64,000 nt of DNA, from assembly GCF_023101765.2 (NCBI RefSeq), contig NC_064214.1, forward strand, positions 3,292,001 through 3,356,000, given 5' to 3'. Below, piece by piece: positions 1 to 11,877 of this stretch; position 1 is the stretch's first letter; each line of letters opens with the position of its first letter. The notes beneath the pieces are model-generated. The model made no database searches. It was not told the origin of the DNA and worked only from the letters and a program-made list of their open reading frames with translations. Source of the DNA: Spodoptera frugiperda. Lineage: Eukaryota; Arthropoda; Insecta; Lepidoptera; Noctuidae. The position numbers were made by a program, and so were the translations under genes.

Positions 1-882
1 CCAATGGGTATGGGAGGAAATGGATCGATGGGTATGGGGCCTGGGCCAGGTAACATGGGAAATTGTGGACCACTTGCTGGAATGAGTGGGATGGCAATGG
101 GTGGTCCTGGGGGGCAAGGCGTGGGTCCTATGGGCCAGAACATGGGTATGTTTGGACCAAAACCTATGCCAGTCAGTGCTGGAAAAGTGTACCCTCCAGA
201 CCAACCAATGGTATTTAATCCTCAGAACCCTAATGCTCCCCCTATTTATCCCTGTGGAGTCTGTCACAAAGAAGTACATGACAATGATCAAGCTATATTA
301 TGTGAATCTGGCTGCAACTTTTGGTTCCATAGGTATGTATCACATTTTTTAATAATCTCAAAATTCTCATAAACATGTATTTTTATTCAATAGAGCTTAA
401 TTTATCATTATTTTATAATATTAAGACTGCAGATATTAAAATATATTAGTTTAAATGGTACCTAAATAACAAAGATTGATATTTAATCTTTCTTACGTGA
501 CAATGAAACAACTTTCTCTTATTAAATTAATATGACTTATTATGCTGATAAGTTGCAAACTGGTTACACATCACTGGTAGAAACAAATACACAATAACTT
601 TATACAAAAGTCTTATCAATCCATTTAAACACACAACAGTTCTTGTTTATACATATAAAATCTATTTATGTATGTTGGAGATTAAAAAATATGACCGGTC
701 TTAATAATATTCTATTTGTGCAAACAAATCAGCTAACATTTCCAATGTTGCAATATTTCAGGGGTTGCACCGGTCTAACAGAGCCAGCGTTTCAGTTACT
801 GACGGCAGAAGTGTACGCGGAATGGGTATGTGACAAGTGCCTGCATTCAAAGAATATACCTCTGGTGAAGTTCAAACCATAG
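1..882 (+). CDS. pygo: pygopus, C-terminal part with PHD finger (5' end outside window)
   Basis: Pygopus is a nuclear co-activator of Wnt/beta-catenin signalling; its PHD finger binds Legless/BCL9 and methylated histone H3K4. Two coding exons are visible, 1-332 and 762-882, with a GTATGT donor after CAT-AG and a TTTCAG acceptor; joined they read ...FWFHR-GCTGLTEP.... The first part is a Gly/Met/Pro-rich low-complexity stretch typical of the region before the PHD. The zinc ligands are visible: CGVC, then C..GC and FH, and finally WVCDKC close to the C-terminus, which ends LVKFKP-stop. The intron falls inside the PHD. The N-terminal homology domain lies to the left of the window, so the true start is not seen. 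The identification rests on recalled similarity of the PHD to insect pygo and is strong. Confidence 0.93.
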
Positions 883-1929
883 CGATGCGCCGTACCCCCC
901 TCACCTCCCCTCCTACCACCTATTTGAGTCGAAATCCTCTCCTAACATCACAAAATATTTATTTCACTTCATCAAGTAAGATGGACACTGTATGTGAGCA
1001 CAAGTAGGCTTGGGTATGAAGTTAGTATGTCTGATCATAAGATATGGTCTGTTGGTACCCTAGCTAGGGAAGATCTCATGTTGGATAGTTACATTAAATT
1101 AAGATAACTAAAATGTATTTGAAGACTTACAATTGATTTTAATATTATGTTAAATCAAAATACAATATTGCTAGTAACTCCACAGAATGGTTGGTGAATA
1201 GGTTATTGATGAAAGTGCAGACGGTCCTGTTATGTCTAGTCTGTTATGATTGTCATTTTATTTATTTTAACCTAAATCTAAGAAATCGTGGTTTATAAGC
1301 CTTGTATGGAATATATATAACATGTGTTCCTCATAACGCATATCTGTTGAAGCAAATAAATGTTTAAAGTATTGGTAGCACATAAATGGATACAGTACTT
1401 CAAAGTATAAGCAATAAAAATGGCTGCCCTGAAATTTTTGATGCCTGTTATGCGTGTTGCTTTAGTCTCTGTGCATATTGTAAATATTTTAGGTGAATAA
1501 GTTATAAACATTCTCCGCCTTATGAAAATGGTGACCTAAATGTATAGCATTCAGTTTTGAATGTAGTGCACATCTGACCCGTTTTTTGGTCTTTTACAAA
1601 GTGTACTATTGAGTCAGAGTTGAATCAGTCTATTGGACTATATTACAATTTGTAAGACACCTGAGGCGGTCCTAGTTTCACTATAATGTAATAATGATAA
1701 TAATGTACTTATTATTTTGGTGCCCTAGTTTGCATGTAACATTACGCGCGTTATCTTTATGTACTTGTAAATATGATGAATCCATACGCTTTGTTAAGTA
1801 TAAGGGTGTTAATGTGTTTGTCAATTTTTTAACTTTTGGAGATTTTTTTAATATTAAATTAACTTGTAATATAAGTTATGTAAATATACAAGTAGCTTAA
1901 TAGTGAACTGAGATTATACACTGGAACTG

Positions 1930-2030
1930 CTGGCTCCAAACTTACGCGTGGTTGTGACGTTACGTGTCGCGTAGTTATAGTAATCGCGTGCAGCTTTGTT
2001 TTAATTTTAATAATAATCGTTTGGAGCCAG
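1930..2030. repeat. short inverted repeat with 12-bp arms
   Basis: CTGGCTCCAAAC at 1930-1941 is matched by its exact reverse complement at 2019-2030, about 77 bp apart. It could be the termini of a tiny MITE or a stem in the pygo 3' UTR. No target-site duplication is obvious. Confidence 0.4.
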
Positions 2031-4398
2031 TATGTAAACATTATTGCGAATCTGTGTTTCAGTCATTATAATATTAATTTAATATATGATTTAATTGAAT
2101 GGCATATAGAAACCAATTATCCCATACTTCATTTTGGGATTTTCTGGTTGCAGATCAAGTCTGTCAGCTAATATGAAATGTCATTTTAGCAGACGTGTTT
2201 GGTTGACAAATGAATAACAACCAGTGATAGTCGGCTATTTCACTAGGTAGATAAAATTGAAATGCCTTTTAATATTTGGTGGGTGAAGGTGTGATATACT
2301 GCAGCAGTTCATCATAAAATATGGAGAAAGTACAATTCTACATTTTTATTCTTTACAACTCGTATTATAAATTAATTATGTAGTACACCTTGTCAACCAA
2401 TGAAATAAGACATACAGAAAGGCATTGATTCTGGTAGCTGCAACCAACTAAACATTACATTGTTACTGTCTTTACACAAACTGTTAAAGAGTATAGATTA
2501 TTATCAAACAATGTTACTATATTGTATCAACTCTTGTTTCAAATATCTTAGAGCGATATATACAATTTAAAAGTTATTGTTTACAGAAATATTTATGTAT
2601 ATGTAAATTAAAGATATTTTGAGTGAGTTGGTGCACAACAAAATCAGTGCCAATATCTATTTTTATTACCTGAATGTAAGTATCATTGGATCTTCCAAAT
2701 AGAAACACTTTTAGTGGCATATGATAATTCTCGTCAGTTTTAAGTAGCTAAAAACAACTACTTGTGTATTAAAAATGTATCAACACTTGTTAAAACGCAT
2801 GATTTATACATCAAATGACTTATAAAATGTCACCATGTACTTATCGAAAAGAAAAAATATTTAGGGAAATTAAGGGCAGACTTGCCTTATCACAAACTGC
2901 GTCTTTATCACTATAATTAAGTAAGTACATAAATATTTTAAATCCATATGTAAATGGATGATTTTAGAAAATGTAAAATAATATCCAAGTACAAATTTAT
3001 GTACTTTCCGATTGGCTAATAATTAACTATGTCCGTTAGTGTAATATTATACTCCGACTCTTAATCGCATGCATAGATTCTTTTAGGTACATGTACTTCA
3101 TGTTTAAAATGACTGCATACAATTAAAAGTCGGAATAAAGTGTTAAAGCATTAAGACATACACCTAAACTATCTCTTAGGTCGTGCGAAGCACGTAATAC
3201 TTTCGTGCTGTTTAATTTCCTATATTGGCTAAATTATTATCTATGTATGATTTAATAATGGTCTATCGCTAGCTTATTATTAGTAAATTATTATAATTAT
3301 AATGATTTATTTTTTTCCAGTTCAATCCTGAGATTATGTACCTAATTAATTAATGTTATCAAAACCAGTGCTACAAGTTATTTAATTGTTCTAGATTACC
3401 TACCTATATTACTTTAAAAAGATGACAATACAAAACACCGAAAGATACAGAACAAGAAATGAATAGTTATTAGAACTATAAACTCAATGAATGTTTCTTT
3501 TTATTTTAATGATTTATATTATTATGTATTTTAAATAAAGCCTTTTATAATTTTAACAGTATAAAATTGATGATTTTTATCGTGAATCTTGCCGAGATTG
3601 TAAACAATTTATTGTTTTATTTTTACGACCATGACAATGATTTAAGTACATAATTAATTTGTGAAAGATTCTCGTTTTTATCTCATACTTGGACAGTGAA
3701 CTTTATTTATTTCACGCGCAGGCGTGTATTTTATCGCTATTTTGTGCTTAAATATTAATACCGTTAAACAATTGGCATCCGAGAGAAAAACATAAGTATT
3801 CATAGTTGTGTAAATATATTTAATATGACTATTACGAATAATTGCTGATAATTGTACAGTTACTTATAATTTAGAAACCTAAATAGGATATTCGGCCATG
3901 AATGTAATAATAATTTTAATGCGGTGAGCACATCACAATTAGTTGACGAGGGACTGCTGCTATTGTATATTAATTTCACTTGTAAATGTTACTTACGTGT
4001 TACAATACATGCAACACAATGTTGTGAATGTCAGAGTTGTAATTCAGAATATTTTATGAAGTCTAAAATAGAATATCAGTGGTCTTAAACTTGTGCATAG
4101 TTTATTTTGTATTATGTGAATAATAACAAGCAATAATAAAATTGTTATTGAGGAATTTTATTTATATTTTAAAACTACTCCCGTACGTATCCCCAGCTCC
4201 CCTCCACAACTAATGACTGGCCAGTAGCTACACAATAGACTTTACATGTTTACATACATACCAAACACACATCACGCCCATACTCAAAACCACAATTAGA
4301 TCACAAAAATCCTGCAAGAATCTAACCTGCGGCCCTGCTGCAACTTGCAAAATAGTTGGATGGGTCTCTGTACTACTAATAGTTGGATGGGTCCTGTA

Positions 4399-4439
4399 CC
4401 AAACTGCTACTAAAGTTCCCTACTTTAGTAACAGTTTGG
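4399..4439. repeat. strong hairpin with 17-bp arms and 7-nt loop
   Basis: The left arm CCAAACTGCTACTAAAG (4399-4415) pairs with the right arm 4423-4439 with a single mismatch, across the loop TTCCCTA. Just upstream a ~17-bp unit, AGTTGGATGGGTC plus CTGTAC, occurs twice (from about 4353 and 4381). The hairpin lies in the spacer between two convergent genes. It could be the end of a decayed transposon or a structured 3' UTR element. Confidence 0.6.
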
Positions 4440-5602
4440 GAGTACTTACACAAATCCTGGTAAACTTACCTGTGTTCACAGCGTAGTTCCAAGGATGGAT
4501 ATTAACTTCGTAGTCAATTCAGTAATTGCAATAATTTTATTGACGCATGATCAATCAGTCTGCTATTAACGATATAATATTATGTATATCAGTCAAAATT
4601 GCGCGCTAAGATTTCACTACATTTATTAGCGTCTTAACAAATAGCCGCCAATTGTTAAAACAAAAGATAAAAATTGTGTGAACATTTTTGGCCAGTATTT
4701 ATTTATTACGACCCATAGAGGTTGCATTAGACTCATTTGAAAAAAAAATACCTACTACATGCATATTGTGCCAACCAAAGGAAGTTGGAATTGATTATTG
4801 AATTTATAAGACTACTTAGGGTCAGCATAATATATTTTTTCATTCTCCTGTATCAATAAAATTGAAGTTAAAACTGAACACTGAAATAAAATAAGCCAAA
4901 CATTGGTTGAGTATCATTTTATTGACTGTAATGTCATTATGGCATACATTCATATTTACTAACACTATGTTATAAATTGTTGTTTCTAATAGGTACTTAA
5001 TGCTAGAATAATTGCATGAGTACAAGAAATAAATCTACTAAATAGGGATCAGTAAAAAAGGTAAATAACTCTATTAAAAAAAATACAACAAAATGCACAG
5101 CATAATAAACACCTTTACAGGAATATAAAATATGTCAAATAAAAAAAATTAAGTCCTACAATATAATGTTTAATAATAATGGACAGATAATATAGGAGAT
5201 TAATGTTATAATAAGTCTACAAATTAATAATAAAACATGCATTGGTAATGTAAAAATTGAAGTCCACATTTTCAAAATCAGTCGCATGATATGTTCCAAA
5301 ACATTTGAAACTTTTGTACTTCTCTACAACATTTGACACCAGTACAGTATACATAGAGTTCTCCTCAGATATTTAAAACTATAACTAATAGGTATGTTTT
5401 ATTTACATGAATTTGTTACATTTCAACAAATATAATGTTGGGAAAATTTATTATTTTAAAATACTGATTTTATGGCAGAACCGCATCACACTTACAGTTA
5501 AAATTCATTTGTGCTTCTATTAGTCTTTATAAGCAACATAGTATATTTTACATGAACAGATATTTTATATATGTAAAGTAAATCTTAAAATAAAAATAAA
5601 TC

Positions 5603-6811
5603 TTAGCCATAATCAGTTCCGAATGTAGTCAATCCTTTGCTCTGTATGGCAAATAGAACTGCCGCATCAAGCACATCACAGTGATTGTCAGGGTCATTCA
5701 TAATCCCAGAAGCTACATCACCACTACGGAGATTCTCGATAAATGCAAAGGGCAGGCCTACATTTGATGGAGAAGGGGAATTTTCATTTCCTCTACTCCT
5801 TTCAGCATTTGAATAAGACCATTGCATATCTATATTATTCAATCCTAAATTTATATCATGTGGATATCTTTCTGGAGATTCTATGTCTGACCGAGAATTA
5901 GGTACACTTATTTCTACATTTGCTGGTATTCCATCAAAGCCTATTGAGTCACACTGTTCTTCAAAGTCCCCAACTCTAGCTAAAGAAGAGCTTGGAGCAT
6001 TTTGCAATCCATGAGCTGAGATAGCCATTAAAATTCCTTCATTTTCAATACTGTCGTCCTCAGGGAGATTATTTATTAGTTCTGCCACATCATGAGCTAC
6101 ATGGTGTGCATCATCTTCAGGTGTTGATGTATTCTCTTTACAGAAATCTAGGACACGGTTTATTGTATTGTCAATAGATCCTCTCGCCATCTGTAATATG
6201 AACAATACAAGTTATACTACCTATTTTAAAATCTGACTAAAGCTATGTATAACTGTAAGAATGTTTATTTTTAATATGTTAATTATTACCTGTTTGGCCT
6301 GCCATCGAGCTATGCACTGATCTTCTGTGTAAGTCTCTGACGCTACTAAAGACATAGGAACAGAGTCCACTTCGTAACTACCAATAACAGAATCATTTCT
6401 TGTGGTTTTATATTCAAAATCTTCTATTTTACTTATTCTTCGAAGGGATTCGTCAGCACTACCAGTAACATATTGTAGGTTTTTCAGCTCTTGATCGTAA
6501 ATATATTCACCTAAGGTGTCTAAATACGGATCTATTGCTTCACTTATATCGGTATTGGTATTGTCTAATAGGTCATCTGGTGTCAAACATGTATAGCCTG
6601 AACAACCAGCCATCTCTTCATCAGTGGATTCTGACTCAGTAGATGTTGTAGCATCCACTGCCGCATCGTTTGCATCATTTTTTAAATGATATTTCCCTTT
6701 AACTTGCCACGCAAAACGCGCTTTCTTGAGTGGGCGATCAGATCCATTCGAATCGTCGCCATTTTCTTGTCCTTTACTCGACGAACCACCAGGCGATTCA
6801 TCGAAATTCAT
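5603..6811 (-). CDS. uncharacterised acidic protein, 369 aa, two exons
   Basis: Two exons on the minus strand are joined in phase 0: 6811-6290 (174 codons, starting MNFDESPGG) and 6190-5603 (195 codons, ending TTFGTDYG-stop). The donor is CAG|GTAATA and the acceptor TATTACAG. The joint reads ...RWQAKQ-MARGS.... The protein is rich in Asp, Glu, Ser and Asn and has no signal peptide or membrane segment. Near the N-terminus (about residues 27-43) a basic patch, PLKKARFAWQVKGKYH, could be a nuclear localisation or binding motif and is the most distinctive part. Around residues 175-235 there is a helical-looking region, and the C-terminus has another (LDAAVLFAIQSKGL). I do not recognise the family. 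The clean splice joint and balanced composition support a real nuclear or cytosolic gene. Confidence 0.75.
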
Positions 6812-8465
6812 TACGAAAAGAAGAAAACTTAGGCGTTTTTATCCTAAACTTTCATTAGTAAACAAACTGACATCACTAATTGATAACATATGATTGAGTG
6901 ACAAGTGGATAATTACTCGGTAACTTCTGTTATTAACTTTCCAAAGGGCACTGCTGAATAAAAGCTCACAAATAATCTAATCTTTATTTATTTATACGTT
7001 CACTTATAACATCGAATTTATATTGTGGGATTTTATGATTGAAATATTGTCATTGCTTGTTATAATTTACAACTCAATCAATATCGAATTAGAATTTGTA
7101 AACGAATAGGTAGGTTTTGTATTGTTCACATTAGCCAACAGCAATAGTGAGTAGACTGTATAGATTTTGGTAGATAGTCGATTAGTCGAGTCTGTGGAAG
7201 TGTGAACTATATGGCTTGTGGTATTGCGAAATAATCCATAAAACTGGTATTTAATGGCTTATTTCGTCTTTTTATTACTTAAAAATTAATGTTATTGTGA
7301 GTAATGTAGGAAAAGCTGCGTATTTTTTTTATCAGGTTCCATATAGTGTAAAAAGAAATCAAAAATCTGTTTCATTAGAGTTGGATCAGTAAAATCGACT
7401 ATGCAAGTTACAAAGAATCGAGTAACCTTAACATGATTGTAATAAGATTATGAACATGAGACATTTAATATCATTTATAGTAGTAAGCATACATAGACAT
7501 TTTTCAGTATTTAATAGGATAATGATAATAAATTTCATGATTGCAACATTACTAATCAGTATGCTACTGTGCGCTTTTTAATTTTTTTAACCGCGAACTT
7601 TTGACTATTTGCTAAAAAGGTAAAAACTATAGCTTTTATTTAATGAGAAATATTCAAAATCACGCTTTTCACGGAAATAGGACTTGGGGCTCAATTTTAT
7701 GATGTGTATGATATTACAATTAAATGTATTTCTTCATTTTGTATTTAAATAATAACACATTAAACATTTCCTACAGCGAAACGTTTTGGAAGCTAACCCA
7801 TTCTTGGTTGCTGTGCCAATTTGAGAAGATTAGAGTAGTTAATTTATTTTGATAGATTTAAAGCTACATGCTACGGATATCATTATTCAATAAAAATTTA
7901 CGGCTACTACGCCCTTCCCGACCGCATGAATCACGGAGAAACGTTAGAAGGATTACCTAGGTATAGGTACCTACTTATGTAGACTACGATACCTAGATTA
8001 CTTACCTACACCGATTACTTACCAACCGATCATATTTAACGATAGACATTTTATTACCCATAATTATGTACCCATTTAAATTATTTTAATAGGTACTTAT
8101 CCCGAACTACTAGGTACTCAAGAGGCATGAATAAATGTAGGGCACCTACTTTATTTCTTAAATACTTAAATGGATGTTTACCTAAATACCTATTTAACTT
8201 CCGACAATTAATTTAAAGTAAATAATAAATTAGTGAACAAAAGGACATCGTTAAATAATTTCCTAAGGGGAGCCCTCAATTCCGAGATAATGACCACACA
8301 AAGAGGGGAGGGCTAGCACATTCCCGGTCACAATATTAACACGATCGTAGTGGCCAGTTGGTCCCTAATCGTTGGTCTGGCGTAACCCAAATATTCGGGC
8401 TCCGTTACTACAACTTCAGTGATAAAATATTGAAATTAAATCCGTGCACAGTGGGCGTTTCTACA
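6812..8465. other. intergenic region between a minus-strand gene and CSP gene 1
   Basis: This should contain the promoter of the minus-strand gene ending at 6811 and that of CSP gene 1. It is AT-rich with lepidopteran 'taggtacct' runs around 7960-8120. No coding sequence or clear core promoter motif is visible. Confidence 0.4.
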
Positions 8466-11400
8466 ATGCAGGTAGGTTAAATTTGCAAATTTTTTTTTTA
8501 TTTTACATTTAAAATGATACCGGACTTTTGCAGTAGATTCATTTTAAATGATTATTTAATGAAATTCCCGATTTCACGTTCCTCGTGTTACTAAAACATT
8601 GCGTGGTAGTTATTCAATCGTTTTCAACGGAACTTTGTAATCATATTCGTTTAAAAGTAAATCTTGAGTGAGTCAGCGACGATTATGCCCCGAGTTCACG
8701 ACTTTGGAAATAAATCTAAGAAAAAGAGACCTATTATTTATGTATTTTTATGCAATGTAATATAATGGTGTAATGATTTGCATTCATCAGAATAAAAAAG
8801 AAAGTTCTGTTGTTTATGTGGACGTATTAATTCGATACCTAATTCGTTATTTTTGAAAATGTACATTTGGTTTTAGTTTAACTAATTGTCCTACATACCT
8901 ACACTGTAATAATATGAACTACAAAATAAAAATAGTACCTAAATAACATCAAATTGATTGTTCGACAGAAGATATATTTTTTAAACTTAGATAAAGTTTT
9001 AAAAGTATCTGCCTAGCACTAACTCTTTTTATTTATAAAATGCAAATTAACTAGGTAACGGCTAAAATTAATAATCGATCTCAGTCCAAAAATCTTTGAA
9101 TTAGATAAGATTAATTTTGAAATATCAATATCAATAACTTAGATAGACGCAGATATTTTGGATCAAGGTCGGTTATTGAATTTATTTCATCCATAAATGA
9201 AACATGAAATAAACTTTCTTTCAGATCATCGTAGTTTTAATCGTGGCGTGTGTGGGCTTGGCAGCCGGCTTGCATGTGCAGGCTGGGCCACAAATGACAG
9301 ACGCACAATTAGAACAGACTTTAGCCGATAAGAGCACGATGCAGCGACACATTAAATGCGCACTCGGTGAGGGACCTTGCGATCCTGTTGGGAGACGATT
9401 ACGAAGTGAGTTACAGTTATAAATCTATTACTAAACACAGGAAACAGTTAGACCTACACCTACGAATTTATATTAAGAACACTTTATTTTAAGAGACAAG
9501 ATAATCTATAAGCTGTTCGTTTTTTAAAACTTTTTTGAGCAGAAAAAGAAACAATTTTTAGCTCTACATGTAAATACATACCTACTTATATGCAATCAAT
9601 ATTATAATGTAAAACCACGGCAGTACTAACTTGCGTTTTATCTGTAGGGGATCATGCCAACTTGTTGTGGTAAACTCTTTAGTCACATCAATGGTCATAG
9701 CATACTTCGTGGTATTTTCAAAATGGTTTGGTTAGTCTAATGATTAGTCATGACTGAAGTCGTTCTATTGTTTGAGCTTCGTTATGGGCTATGGCGGTTT
9801 TGCTCATTATAGTTTTTTGTTTGTTGCAATAGGTATAATGAGAACATTGCAGACTGCTATTAGTGCTATTCTATCCATGTCTGTACTCTCTGTACCCAAT
9901 CGAGCAAATTTACTAGCAACCAAAAGGAGTTATTGGCCTCTGATACGGGATTGACCATTTCTTGTGATTCTTAGTAGAAGAAAAACGTAGTAGTAGAAAA
10001 TCAAGAAACTTGCCAATTACCAACTTAAGTACCTACCTCAAATCTGCCTGTCGATAATTTAGATAATTTTGCCTTTAGGTAAAAATAAAACAAGATCCTA
10101 TGGCTACCAATAAAATTTTACGAATTACGAAGCAATATGCCTCAAATTAACGGAATTCAATATGGCGTCTTACAAACCCTCATAAAATTATAACGAATCA
10201 AGGAAACATTCAAGAACTTACGGACTTCTATATTTAAAACTAAGTTCGAAAATGTCGTCGTGTTTAGTTAGATCCTATTACGTAGGCTCCTACCAAAGGC
10301 CGTGGCGTGACCACCTTACTTACTTACCATGAAGCGGTTGGCCTGCACGTCTGCCGTCAAATTACATAAAAATAAGTATTCTTGTACCTACTGCAAATGT
10401 CATTATTATTTTGACTTACGTAAAGTGACGCTTTATACTTGGGTACTACCAACTAACTGTGTGCAATTCCTAGTTCAAATGAAAGTGTTGCTGGGTTTTT
10501 CTGTTAAGAAACTCGACAGCAACTAGATTGCACAGTTAAAAAAATATTTTTAATAGTGTTTAGATGATACTGCGACTTAACTTGATAGAACTACTTAAGT
10601 GTAGGGTATGTCATCAATTCTAATAGACAGGTGTCAGGTATGATTCAGAGAGTACAGAAAAGGATGTGTAGAGACCTAGGTACTAATCTGGAGCAGCGGA
10701 CTACCTAGCGGGGTTACCGTGGATCCGGCTCGATAAGCAGGAGTAGAAACGCGGTGGTTTTTAATCAGTAAGAGTCTTACATTCCATCTCGCTTTACCCA
10801 AGGCGGGGAAGGCATTGGATGACTATCCCTCTTTAAAAAATTGACTTGGGTCCCTAAAATTAATTCTAGCCTTAGATTTCTTTTGGTCATAGGCCCGTTA
10901 GATGTTTGTATAGATAGCATAAAGATTAATAGGTAAAACAATTAGGAAGTAGATAAATATTTAGTTACAAGAATTTCGGAAACTTAGGTAGATACAAAAG
11001 CCTGAATGATTATGACATTTACCTGTCTATAAAAGTAGGTTAAGGTTTCTTTAACAATTTACTCAGATAAAAATACTACCTAAATGAAATTTCTTTAGCT
11101 TACTTATTTTACTTTTTTTCCTGGATGTTGACATCCCAAATGACGTATAGGTTCCATTGTTGCACGAATCATGAGCTTCAAAACATTTTAATGCTTTGTT
11201 CCCTACAAGGCATTAAAAATCTCCTCAGTCATTTCTTTGTGTGGTTACCAAGGATTCTGGTCAAGGCCCTTGCTAGCCTACCTTTTTCACTAAAAAGAAA
11301 AATGATATCCAAAATTTTGTTTTAACTTACCAAAACTTTGTCGTACAATAGGGTCGTATGTTTTGATCTTAAAACTCGATCAACTAGAACAAAGGGCAAA

Positions 11401-11877
11401 AGCATAAGCATTGAGCATAGTTTAACTTGATTAGGTACTTCGATTTCCAAAACATGCATAGCCCGCCTGTTTTGGATAAGCATGGAAATTAGATATAGCA
11501 ATTTTATTTTGACTTATCGATCGGCATTTGATTTAAATATTCGGATGATTGGAAGTTGAAACGGGATATTTACCATGTTTTTCAACTTTTATGAACTTCC
11601 GATATTTCGGCACTGTTGCAAGCGCCATGATCACGGTAAACATCCCGTTTCTAGTTCCAATACTAGTGTTAGTGACCATATCAGTTTGTCAAAAACTTGT
11701 ATTCGGATGATGTTCTTAACTATAAATAATTTTCTTTCAGCTCTAGCTCCGTTGGTACTACGAGGGGCTTGTCCACAATGCTCGATGCAGGAGACGCGCC
11801 AGATTCGGCGCACCCTTGCCTTTGTGCAACGCAACTACCCATGGGAGTGGGCGAAAATTGTTCGCCAATACGGTTAA
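8466..11877 (+). CDS. chemosensory protein (CSP/OS-D family) 1, three exons
   Basis: CSPs are small soluble secreted helical proteins that bind hydrophobic ligands. The exons are 8466-8471 (ATG CAG only), 9225-9405 and 11741-11877, giving 107 aa. The micro-exon ends ATGCAG|GTAGGT and joins TTTCAG|ATC, giving MQIIVVLIV..., a hydrophobic signal peptide of about 18-20 residues. The four family cysteines sit at 47, 54, 73 and 76, with the diagnostic C-X6-C-X18-C-X2-C spacing. The intron after Arg62 (phase 1), shortly after the second Cys, is the usual CSP intron. The C-terminus WAKIVRQYG matches the conserved Trp plus basic tail. It is slightly short for the family and lacks the usual YD near the mature N-terminus. 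A candidate ATTAAA poly(A) signal lies at 12171-12176. Without the micro-exon, exon 2 would have no start codon before the signal peptide. Confidence 0.9.
9406..11740. other. CSP gene 1 intron 2 (no extra gene seen)
   Basis: An intron of about 2.3 kb with GTGAGT donor and TTTCAG acceptor. Apart from a SINE-like insertion at 10690-10840 it shows no gene. Small ORFs at about 9772-9954, 10329-10526 and 11125-11325 have random-looking composition. Confidence 0.6.
10690..10840 (+). repeat. SINE-like interspersed repeat, copy A
   Basis: This 150-bp stretch aligns without large gaps to 61572-61722. Shared blocks include TCCGGCTC, AAGCAGGA, GGTGGTTTTTA, CAGTAAGAGTCT, CCCAAGGCGGG and a terminal A-rich end. 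I recognise it as a high-copy short element of noctuid-type moths; that attribution is from memory. It lies in the second intron of CSP gene 1. Confidence 0.75.

Larger units (their letters stand above)
883..5602. other. pygo 3' UTR and gene-poor AT-rich spacer
   Basis: No convincing coding sequence is present. The first part is probably the pygo 3' UTR: candidate AATAAA signals occur at 3134-3139, 3534-3539 and 4135-4140, so the UTR could be 2-3 kb or longer. The right part should contain the 3' UTR of the minus-strand gene that ends at 5603. Two inverted repeats (1930-2030 and 4399-4439) are listed separately. Short ORFs here look random in composition. Confidence 0.55.

Noticed and set aside
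11575..11877. A 100-aa single-exon ORF ending at the CSP gene 1 stop
   Set aside because: Its first half is intron read-through before the TTTCAG acceptor at 11740; only 11741-11877 is the CSP exon.
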